A stretch of 64,000 nucleotides of DNA from Diaporthe sp. PMI_573 (Eukaryota; Ascomycota; Sordariomycetes; Diaporthales; Diaporthaceae). The number at the start of each line of letters is the position of its first letter. Position 1 is the stretch's first letter. The DNA lies in the NCBI GenBank assembly GCA_021399435.1, contig JAJTUP010000060.1:248001-312000 (forward strand), read 5' to 3'. Shown in pieces: positions 42,879 through 56,067 of the stretch. The position numbers and the translations under genes are program-made. The notes beneath the pieces are model-generated. The model worked only from the letters and a program-made list of their open reading frames with translations. It did not search any database and was not told where the DNA came from.

Positions 42879-45800
42879 GGGGACATAGGGAGGCCCGGAC
42901 TGTGGTGCAGGTTAGAGACTTGTTCTCAGAAGGGGGTGGTTATGCTGCCTACCATCGCCTGGGGACCTTGTTGGCCCGCTGCTGACATCGTGGGCGTTGG
43001 TGTTTCTAGTGTCTGACTGCTGGATGTATTACGGTAATCGCGACGGAGCGATCGCCTCTTGAATATTTAACAAGTCACGAGAACTAGTTCTCGTCAAGGT
43101 GATTATGTGAACATTCAAGGGCAGTCGGCCGACCGATGACGCCTGAGCAGGGCAACGGCCGTTCGCGGTAGTGCCCTCGAGAATAGCTTCGAACAAAGGT
43201 GAACCAAAGGGTTCATCCGAATTTGGGGGTACTCGTGGCACGGGTCTGGTGTAGCACAGCAGGAAGTCTCGTGAAACCAGGACACGCGATCTGAGTCCAG
43301 TCTCGACAGACACTTTACTTATATACTAGATAGTCGATGGAGAAAGGACCTACGTATTGATAATCACTTACAGAGAGTAGCCTACCGGCTCGCTGGTTCA
43401 TCAGAGTGCCATTCAGTTCATCGGTGACGCACTCTCGATATAGCGCCTTCAGCTCGAGTGGCCAGCTGGGGAGCGCGACATCGACGGTGAAGACGAATGG
43501 GCGATCCGCCCTGGAAATCGGCGGGGTCGGCATTGGCGAGTCCGTGGGTGATGTCAGCAGACGGGGTGTGTGGTGACCGATGGTTCGGGTCGAAGTCGGG
43601 AAAACTGGAGCGCGAACCTCCGTCTTCCGTCCTCCGTACCTCAGCAAGCGAGGCAGGCCGTGGAGCCGATAATTACAGCATCAATCCCCAGTCCTCTTGT
43701 CAGCGCTGCATGGTCTGCACTTTACCACTCGTCCCAGCCAGATCGTCTCATCTGCCTTGTGACACGACGAAGGGCACAAAACGACAGGAGGCCGGCCCCA
43801 GGTGACGGGCGATTGTCCCAGTCTGTGCGGAAGCCAATCTTGAACCAACTGGCAGCAGTTTCGGCAACATCCGACTGCAACCACTTGGGGTCTTCGACAA
43901 TCTCTGTTGCGATGGGGCTACGACCACGACTCGTCCTCCTGCTACTGCTGGCCCTGATAACTGGCCTTTCAAGAGACACTTGCAATACCACAGTACCGGA
44001 CAGTGCTCCTTGCCCAACCTATTATAGGATGAGATCCTGAGCTCTTACCTCCTGACCTGACCTCCTGCCTTTCAATCTCCTCCCATGTAGCCTCCCACCT
44101 CCCAACCTCCTAGCCTGTGCCCCGACTCTGTTCTTGACATCAAAGCGTGAGCTAGCTTGGAACGCGTCTTTCCGCAAAGAGAAGCGCACTGCACTGCGAC
44201 GTCAGCAAGACATGCAGGCCGTGTTGCTGGTGTGAAGTGTGTCTGTCGTTGGATATTAGCCTGATCATGTGAGGTTGAAGCTTTGTTTCCCTGTAATTGT
44301 GGCTGCATGCGGCCAGGGATCGGAGGAACAGATCCAGTGGTGATCAGCCTCGCCTCTCCTAACGAGGCTGGGCCAGCCCGATGTGGTGACCCCACAGGAG
44401 ACTAATACATTATGCCGAACGCGGCTGCGTCGGGCCCTTTCCTCAACCATGGCTCGGGACTTTGAGCCTCAAGGTCATCGCCGCCAATCGGCCGACTGAC
44501 CGGCGCGCCCGCGGAGGACGAACGCCGTCGCTGCCGCCGGGCAACCTTGCCACGACGCCAATGGTCATCAGACTGGCGGGACGAGTTTGCATTGATTGAT
44601 TGCGCAAGCCAGCCTGAACTGCTACCTCGGCAGTCCACCCACGGGAGTTCCCTCAGCCCGGAGACTTGGGAGGTCTGTCTCATGGATATGCCTGAATGGC
44701 ATCTAGACCGCCAGACGATCGCGATGTTGCGGTTAGATTGGTCTTGGCTGCCTTCCAGCCGCTCCGCGCGGCCCAAGGACGGTGGCAAGACATATAACCT
44801 TTGTCCGGTATTGTTGCTCGAAGTGGTGGAAAGGACGAACCCCGCGCTCGTGCAGCAATCACGTCTTCGCCATTCATGCGATTGACCACGGGCGAACCAC
44901 TCCAGAAGCGGATGTGATCGCGCGCGCGTCGGCGATAGCACCGTTGAAGAAGCAGAGAGCTTCAGACAACCAAGGCAGACAGACATGCGTCAAGGGGCCT
45001 GCCAGATCAACATGTGCGCACGACGTGCGGGGAAGAGGCCTCTGCCTTCCCTCACGACGGGATTTCATCTGAAGTTGTCGTCTCAACCTCTCCGCCCCCC
45101 GAGCTCGCCCGCCCCTTGGATCCATGGGGGCTGAGCGTCACAGGCCCTGGGTTTGATCTCTCGCTCGTTTGCGGTGCGAAACCCGTGTGCGCGGACAAGG
45201 GAGGAGCAGCAGCAGCTTGCCTGGGTAGATCATCAGGCATGAGGGGTTCGAAGACGTGAATACGTCCCAGAACGGCAACAGTGATCTCATGTCAGGTATT
45301 GAGAGGCTGAGGCGATTTATCCTCTTCGAATGGACTGCCTAAACAGGTCTCAATTGTTGGGAGGATTCCTGCAAACTCTGGTCCTTGCAGATTGGTTGTG
45401 AGCTTACCGGTGCGGTTGTCCAGTCACCGGGAGTCCGTTGAGGTGCCAGCAGGTGCCAGCAGGTGCGTGGTCTCAGCCTGTCTCTCTGCTTTTGTTTTTT
45501 TTCCCATTGCAATACGAGAAAGACGCGCTTGTTGGGGCCAGGAGAAACAAGAAAAATGAAAGCAAGCGGTAGGGCGATGACCATCCCATAGCCAGCCGAC
45601 TGCAACTGCAGCAAAGATGCAACTGCAACACGGGCGACGACTAGCAAGTCGATTCAATCCGACTCTGAATCTTCGTCCCTTCCAATCTCGTCCACGGCTT
45701 GACTGGCCTGCTCTGGTTCGACTACTGCAACACTGACGGTGTCCGGTACGGCCAGTCTCAGAACTCGTCTCAAACAGCCCAAGTGGCCTTTCCCCCGGCG

Positions 45801-48189
45801 ACTACCCAGGCACTAGCTCCTCTCCCCACGCCCTAGAACAGCGGCTCGTCGTCTTTCCATACCTCGACTTGACTCGAGCCCCACGGCGTCGGACACTCGA
45901 GCTGCTCGGCCCTTCCTCTGGTGCGCCATGCTTCTGGTGCTGGTCCCCTGGCGCCCGCGTGTAACTCGACCAGTCGCCTTATGTGGAATTGCACCGTCAA
46001 TGCCTGCCTGTTATTGGGCAGGTAGACATATTGCCCATATTTCCTGTCCCTCTTCCTTACGGTCCTGTGTTTTCGAGTGCCTAATTTGGCAAACTCAATG
46101 GATCCCTGCAAGCTACACCCAGTTGGAAGTAGTCAGCCCGCGAGTGCCCAGGTCCAGCAGCTGTGAAAGTCCCGTGGCGGCCGACGGGGAATTTCCCAGA
46201 TGGCTTGGGATCCCCGTCTCTCTTATCTTCCTAGCATACATCAAGTGATCCTCCCGCGTCGAACTGGCACTACCATGTACTAGGTGTGAAATTGTGCTGA
46301 GCCGAACTGTCCGTGTCCTCGACGGCCTATTTGGCCAGACCGTAGACTGACGGGCAGCTGTCAATGCGGTTCTCAGACACCCAGACAGCCCAGACAGCCC
46401 AGACAGGAAGAAGTCGGGCAAAAGACCCGTGCCATGTTCATCGCAATCAAACAGCTTAGAGCCCTGTAGCAACAGCATAAAGGGCGAGCAGCCGCGGAGG
46501 GCCTTGCCGTCATGCGAGGGCCCTATCAATAGCACTGCTGGCCAGTGCGACACCCAGGCGGTGCGACGACGTAGCACGGATACCACAGCGTCGTGATCCA
46601 ATGGTGGGCAATGTCGTAGGCCTTTTCATTTCAGGCCCTGCTCTCTCGCGCGCAAAAAGGCAAAACGAGGCCATCCCCCTCCCCTGCCCGCCTGCTCAGC
46701 CCCGGACCCTGTACCTGATCGGCTAGCCCATCTCGGCTACATCCCCAAATTAGGACGAAGCTCTCGTCCGCGGTGGAGGGTTGCTCCCCTTTCACAATCA
46801 CTCGTCCTGCCTCGACTCGTCCGTCTGTTGCTTGGTGTTTGCGTGCGGGCTTTTGCTGTTTTGTTTCCCTCCTCACCACCAGAATCTGCCGTCGTCGTGG
46901 ATCCCCCCCCCTCACGCAGCACTCTCCTAATAATCCTTCCTGCTGCTCGAGTGCGTACTCCGTACATACTTCGACTGGCCGTCGAGGGGGAACGAGGTGC
47001 AATCGTCCACACGGTACCAACGCTGTGTGATTCACTCATACACAGGCACTCACACACGGCAGACGTCGACCGCAATCTCTCAACACCCTCCGTCGGAAAG
47101 CAGAGATTGGTTTTGCTTCGTGCTGCTGCCGTCTCAGGTCTCTTGACTGCCACTCATTTGCCCAATTGCGTTCAGTTCCCAACTACCGCGCCCTCTTTTG
47201 TTTCTGTTTGACCTGCTGTCGCAGTACATGGTCCCCTACATGCTCATTCACACATACATCGCAGTACACACAGCCTTCACTAATTAATTCTCCCCTTCCG
47301 CCTCGCCCTCCACACCTCATCAGTCACCACACACACACACACACACACACACCAATTTTCGCCTTCCCTCCTCCGGCCTGACGGTTGTCCTGCTCACGGC
47401 ATTCCTGCCACCACACCCCGTCCATCGCAGTGTTGCCTTGCATTAGACCGACGGCCCTTACCACGGATCCCCCCACCTCAGCTTGTTGGCGCTTCTGCAG
47501 CTGGCGCATGATAAACACCACCGTTCCTCCCGTCCCTGCATTGGCCCAACCTATCACGGCAAGAACAACCGCGCTCGAAGCTCCTCCTTCGGTCCCTAGC
47601 CCCCGGATTCCTCGTGCCTTCCTCACCTGCGTCTGCAGTCTCGTATCTGCGTCCAGTTGCTGTCGTTCATTTCTCTGAAGAGGCTCCCTCTTCCCGCCCG
47701 CAGCTGGCACAGTTTCTCAATCTAGAAAAAAAAAAAACACAACCACCTCGACCGAGCCCTCCCAAGCGACAAGCTGTCTACGCGACCTGACTGGCCCCGG
47801 CCAACCTCGCGCGTATCTTCAAGCTCGTAAGAGAGGCTTGATCACAGCACGGGAGCACCGCCCCTTCGAGCGACACACGGCACCACAAGGAATTGTGATC
47901 AACGTTGGTCGTCTCTCACAAGCCCTCGCGCTCGCCCGTCTCGTCACCCACGGCCACTCTACTTGGATCGCATGTTGAGCTTCGTACGACGATGAATTAG
48001 TTTTCTGGCGTGATACAAATTCCACAAAGATCCCCGTATCTCTCGCCTCGTCGCAAGCAGACCCGGGCCCCTCACCAAAACGGCTGCGATCGACCTCGGA
48101 AAAGGACTGCGAGTTTTGTTTCGGTGTCAGGAAATAGGCGAGGGTGAGGCCACGACCCAAGTGGCGTGTCCCTTACGACCGTCGCCGCC
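42879..48189. other. 5.3-kb gene-free region upstream of the SH3 membrane protein
   Basis: No frame is convincing; the longest (44402-44986 minus, 194 aa) has no domain and overlaps other frames. The right part (46.8-48.0 kb) is strongly pyrimidine-rich with a (CA)n run at 47328-47352 and a 13-A run near 47725-47737, resembling a long fungal promoter and leader. It may contain an unlocated 5' exon, since the downstream protein lacks a signal peptide in the present model. Confidence 0.5.
47328..47352 (+). repeat. (CA)n microsatellite
   Basis: Twelve-and-a-half uninterrupted CA dinucleotides, upstream of the SH3 membrane-protein gene within a pyrimidine-rich stretch. Confidence 0.9.
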
Positions 48190-49982
48190 ATGGCCGAAAG
48201 CTGCATCTCTCTCCAGGGCTCGACGACATGTCCGTCATTCCAGTCCGCGTCCATCTCAACAGACTCTACGCTGGTGGGCTTCTTGTGCGTACCAGAGTGA
48301 AACTTCCCTGCACAGGAAACATTGCAGTCTGACATCTCATCATAGTTCATTCCTCCAATTCGTGTCAGACCGCGCGTCTTTTGATGCACAGCTCGAGTCT
48401 TATGTCCAAACGACATACGTGCAGGACAAGTCAGTTCACTTTCGCGCTCGTGTTCCTGTGCCGCTCCCGTGCTAACAAGCTTTTAGATATCAGACGTTAT
48501 TTGGCTGTGGTAATATCGAGCTGACAAACACGTCCAACCTCTACGCACGCTTTACGACTTCTGTAATATGTAATGCCATTGTGCAGAACTCGATCAACCC
48601 TTGCGGATTATCATCCTCACGGTCGCGGCCTCTTTGCGCCGACACATGTGTAAGCCACTCTGCCCGTTGCTGGTCTACCTATCTTACTGATCTTCCAAAA
48701 GGCACAATTTGCACAGACCGAAGCGTACTACGTGTCTGATAACCAATTATGCTCGAATCCCAGCAGTGGAGCTACTACGCAAATCAGGGCGGATTTTACG
48801 AATTGCGCGCTGCCCGCAGACTCTCTGTCCTCGGACAGCTGCATCGATGGCATCGAAAACGAGCCGGACAACTGTGGATTCGGCAACAGCACCATTGGTC
48901 TCTGCTCATATTGCGCATCTGGCGGCACTAACTCGACCGACACGTGTTGCTACAACTCCAATGCCGAAGACCGCTGCGTAGGCGTGACACTGCCTTCCAT
49001 CACATCGACCATAACTCTGCCAACGTCCACATCCAGCCCCTCTCCCTCGAGTACCGCGGCCGCCGGTAGAAGCGGTCTCAGCGGGGGTGCCATCGCCGGG
49101 ATTGTGATCGGGAGTATTGTTGGTGCTGCACTGATTGTAGGCCTGATATTCCTGTGCTGCATTTACATCCGACGTCGCAAGCGAGGAAGTCAGCATGGGA
49201 GCATATTCAATCAACCCTCGCCCGCGCGGAGAGGCCCCATGTCCCAGGCTGGGCCCCCTGGCACGACACCACACGGATACGAAGTCCTGCCTGGCGGTAG
49301 GATTGCCAGGATGTCGGCTCTGGAGGGCCACTCGGCAGATGCACCTTCTCGCCATTCCGAAAGCGCTGCGGCAGTGGGCGCTGTTAGAAGCAGACGCGTT
49401 GAAAACCACTCCTCCTCGAGTGAATTCGGGGACAGTCCGCAGTCGGAGCCCCGGACAGGTGTTTTGCGACCACCACCAACGTCCATGCTGAAGAGGACGG
49501 GTTCGCTCTCGAGCGGCTCCGTACTTCTTGCCGGCGAAGATGTTGCCAGCAACGGAATGTCCTCACCACAAGGGGTCGCTAGTCAGCAATCAGAGCAGTT
49601 GCCATACTTCAAGGACTACTACTCCCAGGATGAGATTCACCCCGGCGACCGCGTCGCCGTGCTTTGGGCTTACCAACCGCGCGCTGCCGACGAGTTCGCC
49701 CTCGAACGTGGTGACATGCTCAAGGTTGTCGGCATCTGGGATGATGGCTGGGCGACTGGTGTGCTGGTGGATGAGCGAGCTGATGAGTGGGAGGCTAGAC
49801 GCCAACAACAGCGAGACAGCGGCGTCTCAAACACGTCCGGTCGCGGCCGTGACCCGTCACCACCCGCCAGCGGCGAGATCAAAGCCTTCCCGCTGGTTTG
49901 TGTCTGTCTCCCGGACCACTGGAGAAAGACCATCGACAGCGACACCTCGACTGAAGCCGCGTCCAGTGCTCACCAGCGCTGA
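48190..49982 (+). CDS. Cys-rich ectodomain, single-TM, SH3-domain membrane protein, about 540 aa
   Basis: Exons 48190-48284, 48346-48429, 48487-48649, 48702-49982. The N-terminal 170 residues form a Cys-rich ectodomain (ESCISLQGSTTCPSFQSASI, YQTLFGCGNIELTNTS, RPLCADTCAQFAQTE, DNCGFGNSTIGLCSYC) with N-glycosylation sites. A Ser/Thr-rich stalk is followed by one TM helix (GGAIAGIVIGSIVGAALIVG then LIFLCC) and a basic stop-transfer RRRKRG. The cytosolic part ends in an SH3 domain (AVLWAYQPRAADEFALERGD, MLKVVGIWDDGWATG). The layout resembles fungal cortical proteins such as Fus1-type SH3 proteins: cell-surface sensor or scaffold at sites of polarity; specific role unknown. The chosen ATG has an ideal context (GCCGCCATGGCC) but leaves no signal peptide, so an upstream exon may be missing. 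Exon phases otherwise close exactly. Confidence 0.8.
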
Positions 49983-51347
49983 TGTGTACATTCGCCACAC
50001 TAATTTCACGACTATACGACTTTCTTCTCCCGTGTCGCGTCTTGACCTAGCCAGAGTCTTGCATTGCAGGCGTTCGATACCATTTTTCTTTACGAACAGA
50101 GGAGCCAGATGAAGCATATTTGGTCCGGGACGTCTCAGCCCATGCCAGTCACGCGGCAAACAAGTACGAAGTTGTGCCCGGTGACGGTCTCGAAGGATGA
50201 CCAGGAAACATAGAGGCAGTTTCACCATTGCTACGATACGCTTAATGCCCTTTACCTTAGACGACCTAATATCTTCATTTCTCCTGCACCCTCCCCCTTC
50301 ATGTCATTATTTTGGTCTAAATATACCCTGGTTTGCGTTGAGGTGTTTCTTGGTGGTGGGTGACTCGAGGGGAGGTGCACAAAATCATGTAATTTTTGCC
50401 TACCATTCAGGAAAGAGCAGATGGTATGCGGTAGGAAGGAGGCTGAGGACACGATGCGTTATGCAGAAGACGGGACATGTCGAGTCGAACGACTTGAGAC
50501 CCGCCATGATAGGCAATTGACTCAACATTTCTGCGGGCAACCGAGTTTCATTGTCTTGATACAGTGTCATCTAAGGCTTAGGACTCTAAATCCTGTGGCA
50601 GGTAGTGAAGTAAGCATGTTTGCTGCAGGCATCAGTGATGGTGATCGTAGCAGCCACGGGACGTCAAGACGTTGGAGACTTTCGGAGGTAACTGATTTCG
50701 GCGAGATACAAATGCCAGAATACAGCCTTGAAGCAACAGCATTTCTGAATCGAGATGGTCAAGAGCCTTTCCGTAGCCCCGCCCTCGTCCGCTTCAATAT
50801 TCAGAGAAAGGGCAATGCAGCTACGAGGTGATGGTGCCGCCGAACACCGTGCGGCGAGTGGAACAATATGGCCTTTTGCCACCTCAGCGGCTTGTTTCTG
50901 TATTTGTCTCGGTGGTTCATACCAAAAAGGCAGAAGAGAAAGACAGCAAATGTGCCTCGGCCATCGTCACCTTTGACCAGACCCTGTGTCGTCACCGGTT
51001 GGCTAAGTAACCACTGAACTAAGCGGCAGGCAACAGCTCGGTAGCTACTGGACTTAGACCGCATGGGTACCTGCTGTTAGGTAGCTCTCAGCCAGTCCGC
51101 CCACCTCTTGCCCGCTATGTAAATGTAAAGCTCTCCGGGCGCCGGTTAACTCTCGCGTTGGATTCCCTGATCAGCAGAAAATATCAGGGCCCGCTTGTCA
51201 GGTTTCATGGTGTCTCGCAGGAGCTAGAGCGAACAACATGCTCCCAAATCCGCGCGCCTACTCGCATCACAAGTTGCGATAGCTCTTGTTTGCTAAGAAA
51301 CCCTCGCCCCCCCTCCGAGCAGCACCGCGCCGTTCATCTTTGCGACC
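49983..51347. other. Spacer between SH3 membrane protein and VPS15
   Basis: A 1.36-kb stretch with the 3' UTR of the upstream gene and the VPS15 promoter. Frames at 50421-50831 and 50801-51064 have no domain. No regulatory motif was identified. Confidence 0.5.
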
Positions 51348-54300
51348 ATGGGGCAGGGCTTCTCCGTGACAACGCCTGCGGCCGGCGCAGCGGGGATCGA
51401 GGTTCCAGAACTGGCAGACCTGGCCTACGAGAAGACTCTTGGGTCTGCACGGTTCATGAAGTCTATCCGTGCCCGGCATCACGATGGCGTCGTCCTGGTC
51501 AAGGTGTTTATCAAGCCCTACACCCCGATGTCACTGAGCCGCTTCAGGCAAGAGATAATTCGTAAGCACATCTCTTCTTCGGTTCTATCCTGAGAGACTC
51601 GTGGCTGAGAGATCGAATTTGTGCACAGGTGAGCGCAAGCTTCTCGCCGACATCCCAAATGCCCTCGGATACCAAAGAGTTGTCGAGACCGAGACCAACG
51701 GCTACCTTGTCCGCCAGTACCTCTACAACTCTCTGTACGATCGCTTGAGCACGAGGCCCTTTCTCGAAGACATAGAGAAGAAATGGATATCTTTCCAGCT
51801 TCTCTGCGCTCTGCGCGACTGCCATGCGAGGGATATCTACCATGGTGATATCAAGGCGGAGAACACGTTGGTGACCTCGTGGAACTGGCTCTACCTCACC
51901 GATTTCTCCTCTTCTTTCAAGCCGGTGACGCTCCCAGACGACAACCCAACCGATTTCTCCTACTTCTTCGACACATCCAGCCGGCGAACGTGCTACATCG
52001 CCCCGGAACGATTCGTGGCGCCAGGTGGGAATGCGAGCCCCAACGCCGGCTTGACGTGGGCTATGGATATATTCAGTGCCGGGTGTGTGATTGCAGAGTT
52101 ATTTCTCGAATCGCCAATATTCAGCCTCAGCCAGCTGTACAAATATCGCAAGGGCGAATACGACCCCGGCATCTCGCACCTGAGTCGCATTCCGGACAAG
52201 GACATTCGTGAGCTGGTGGCGTCCATGATCCAGCTGGATCCGCAACAGAGGTACTCCGCCGAGCAGTATCTGGACTTCTGGCGCAAGAAAGCCTTTCCCG
52301 ACTACTTCTACACATTTCTACACCAGTACATGGAGGTGATCACGGATCCTTCCTCCGGGCAATATCCCCTCTCGGGCGCGACAAGAAACCTGGGTGAGGC
52401 AGATGAGCGCATCGATCGGGTCTTTTATGATTTCGATAAGATTTCGTATTTTTTGGGATACCGCAACGACTCCCGAGGCTCAGAATCGGCTCAGCTGTCC
52501 CCACGGCTTGGACTGGGACATTTCCCTGTGCGGCTCAACATCCCGAACAACGAATATGCCGTGTCCGGTGATGTTCAACCAGCTTCCGACGATGGAACCT
52601 TAATCTTCCTGACCGTCGTCGTGTCATCTCTGCGGAACACAGCGCGAGCGGCGTCCAAAGTCCGAGCTTGTGATGTTCTGCTGGCATTTGCGGAGCGTCT
52701 GACCGACGAGGCAAAACTCGACCGAGTACTGCCATACCTTATCTCCCTCCTTAATGACAAGGCCGATATCGTTGCAATCACCGCGGTCCGGACTATCACG
52801 CAATTGCTGGCTCTTGTGAAGTCGGTGAACCCAGTTAATGCCCACGTTTTCCTCGAATACATACTGCCCCGCATGCAGATAGCTCTCTATGGGGCTAATA
52901 GCCTCCCCAGCCCGCTGGTGAGAGCGACATACGCATCTTGCATTGGCAGTCTGGCGACAACGGCCAAACGGTTTCTACAGATGTCGTCAACCCTCAAAGC
53001 TGCGGGCACAATAGCAGCTGCAGATCCGGAAGTCGAGTCGGGGGGCCAACCAGACGCGAATTTTGACGGCCTGTTCGATGAAGCTCAACAAGAGCTGATC
53101 GAGCTATTTGAGTCACACACCAAGAGCCTTATCGAGGATGCTGATCCCCATGTTCGCCGCGCTTTTCTCAGCTCTGTTCCTGAACTATGTCTGTTCTTTG
53201 GGACCGCAGAGTCCAACGATATTATCCTCACGCACCTCAACACGTACCTCAACGATCGTGACTGGATCCTGAAATGTGCCTTCTTTGAGACTATAGTTGG
53301 AATTGCTGCATTTATGGGCAGCGTCAGCCTCGAGGAGTTTATTTTGCCCCTCATGGTCCAGGCCCTGACGGACACGGAAGAACATGTGGTTCAAGGCACT
53401 TTACACTCATTGGCAGAACTTGCCGGTCTAGGATTGTTGTCAAAGCCGCGGCTGTGGGAGCTCACTGATATTGTCGCTCGATTTTCGATGCACCCGAACA
53501 TCTGGATCCGAGAATCAGCAGCCCACTTCATCCCTGCCGCCGCGAGATATCTGCCCCCAGCAGATGTCAAATGCACGCTGCTGCCGCTCGTATCCCCTTT
53601 TCTAAAGACCATGATTATGCCAGACAGTTTTACGGAGTTGGCATTATTGGATGCGCTGAAGAAGCCTCTCTCTCGGTCTGTGTTTGACCAGGCTCTGTTG
53701 TGGGCGGTGCAATCCGACAGAGGTCTTTTTTGGAAGACGATGCGCAACTTGCGTAGGCTCTCTTTCGGAACGTCAACTCCCACGCTTCCGAATAGGACGT
53801 CCAAAGAGCTACATCCCAAAAGCCTCAGCAAGGTCGCAAAGAACGAGGAGGACGAACAGTGGCTCGGCAGACTTCGGAATTTGGGTCTGTCGCCGAATGA
53901 TGAATTCAAACTGCTGGCACTCCGCGAGTTCATTTGGCGCCTCAGTCAGATCAAAGCAAGGGATTCATCTGCGAATACACTCAATCCCGAGCTGAACGAC
54001 ATCATAAACCTGCGCACTCTAGGCGTCACTGTGCAGACTGTCATGTTCGACGAGGAAGTCCCCAAGAAGCAAATGGCTGGGAACGATTTGGACGTGGACG
54101 TCAACGCACCGCGCACGATTACTGACGCGCTGATGGATGCATCTATGAGCATCGATGATCCAATAGGGAAGCGGAAGCGCGCTGCTATCAATACGCACCG
54201 GGTCAGACTGAGCAGTCAGATGAATCTCTCTCCTAACCCAGATGACCGCCGGTCCCTTGAGGATGGACTCCGGTCCCCAAACGGCGAATCGTCCAGAGAC

Positions 54301-56067
54301 CAAAATCGAGTCGTTTCAGCCCGTCCAATCGATGCAGCTGAAGAGATCACAGAGCCCGCGAAGAGGGCGCTGCGGCATGCTTCAAGCGCGATCAGCCTCC
54401 TCAATAGAAAGGACAGGAAGGATAGTACCAAGGCTACAGCAGAGACCGGCATGACCGACGCGAACGCCACTGGGCGCGTGGAAGGGCTTTTCTCACCCGC
54501 CACGCCTTCCAGAATGTCCATCGGAGATGGCGATGACAATTCTCGAACCCACCTGCATTTCAGTCACAACTACCCCGGCAACGATCCTCATGTCCTAAAA
54601 ATGCTTGACTCCATGTACGTAGACAACTATCCGCATGATATTGCCGAATTTGGACCTCTGGTCACGCCGATCAATCGCCGAAAGGTCAGCAAGAACGCGA
54701 ATGGACAAGTTTCTGAGGGCTGGAAACCGACGGGCAAGATGATGGCGACCTTTTCCGAGCACGTTGGAGCCATCAATCGTGTTGTGGCTGCCCCTGACCA
54801 CGTCTTCTTCATCACGGGCGGAGACGATGGTGCCGTGAAGGTGTGGGACACTGCAAGACTGGAGCGCAACATTGCTCACAGGTCGAGGCAGACGCACCGG
54901 CACGCGCCAGGAGCAAAAGTCCTGGCCCTGTGCTTCATCGAGAACACGCATTGCTTTATTAGCTGCGCCAGCGATGGAAGCGTTCACGTAGTCAAGGTCG
55001 AGACTGCCTATGCGAGTACCGCGATGCGATACGGCAAGCTGAGGCTGTTGAGAGAGTACCAGTTGCCGGATGACGAGTTCGCCGTCTGGTGCGAGCACTT
55101 CAAGCAGGAGACCAGCAGTGTGATGGTCATAGCCACGAACCGGTCACGCGTCCTTGGGATCGACCTGAGGACCATGTCTCTCCTGTACGTACTGGAGAAC
55201 CCAGTCCATCACGGCACGCCTACCTGCTTCTGCATCGACAGAAAAAAGAACTGGCTCTGTCTCGGTACTTCACACGGCGTCTTGGATCTTTGGGATCTCC
55301 GATTCAAAATGCGGCTCAAGGCGTGGGGAGTACCAGGCAAGTCTGGCATCTACCGCCTCAGCGTCCATCCCGTCAAGGGCCGCGGTAAGTGGGTCTGCGT
55401 CTCTGGCGGCACTGGCCAAGGCGAGGTCACTGTCTGGGACCTGGAGAAGACCCTCTGCCGAGAGATCTACCGCGTCGGCGGGAACAAGGAGGGCCCCAGG
55501 GGCTACGACGCCTGGGAGGTGGACGAGGACAGGCCGGAGGGGATGCTGGGCCGGTTCGCGACGAACATCGAGCCGAGCGCCACGGGCAACGCGGACAGAG
55601 GGGTGAGGGCCATGGTGGTGGGGAGCGGGTCCATCGAGGGCGGCGAGCAGCGCGACGTGAGGCACGCGTTCCTGCTGACGGGCGGCTCGGACAAGAAGCT
55701 CCGCTACTGGGACCTGACGAGGATCGAGAACTCGACCGTGTTCAGCGGGCTGCAGGTGGACGAGGGCAAGCCGACCTACTCGGCGAGCCACCCCACCACG
55801 GCCATGACGCTAAACACCGAGAGGCTGCCCCGTGGCCAAGGCCCATCGAGCGCGTCTGCGAACAACGCGGAGGACAGGCGGGGCCGCCGGGCGCACGGCG
55901 CCGACCGGGGGGGTGGCAGGCCGACGAGGTCGACCGTCATCTCGGTGCAGCAACAGCAGTTGCTCAAGGCGCACCTGGACTCGATACTGGACCTGGCGCT
56001 GCTCGAGAGCCCGTATACGATGACTGTGTCTGTTGACCGGTCCGGGGTGGTGTATGTGTTTCAGTAA
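51348..56067 (+). CDS. vps15: VPS15, regulatory kinase subunit of PI 3-kinase (Vps34) complexes, 1550 aa
   Basis: Exons 51348-51561 and 51629-56067. Start MGQGFSVTTPAAGAAG carries the N-myristoylation glycine of the family. The pseudokinase-like domain follows: YEKTLGSARFMKSIRARHHD, VLVKVFIKPY, then YHGDIKAENTLVTSWNWLYL (HGD in place of HRD, about 143), LTDFSSSFKP and RRTCYIAPERFV. A central HEAT-repeat region spans about 330-800, then a low-complexity acidic/basic linker, and the C-terminal WD40 propeller from about 1100 (ITGGDDGAVKVWDTARLERN, WLCLGTSHGVLDLWDLRFKM, LTGGSDKKLRYWDLTR) to the end VSVDRSGVVYVFQ. VPS15 is the membrane-bound partner of Vps34 in autophagy and endosomal sorting. Kinase, HEAT and WD40 in this order are diagnostic. 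Confidence 0.98.

Noticed and set aside
43315..43647. 110-residue minus-strand frame
   Set aside because: Slightly protein-like, but short, isolated and without a motif.
44402..44986. 194-residue minus-strand frame
   Set aside because: No domain, Ser/Arg-rich, overlaps equally long frames; nothing supports expression.
55270..55791. 173-residue minus-strand frame inside VPS15
   Set aside because: Antisense shadow of the conserved WD40 region in a GC-rich segment.
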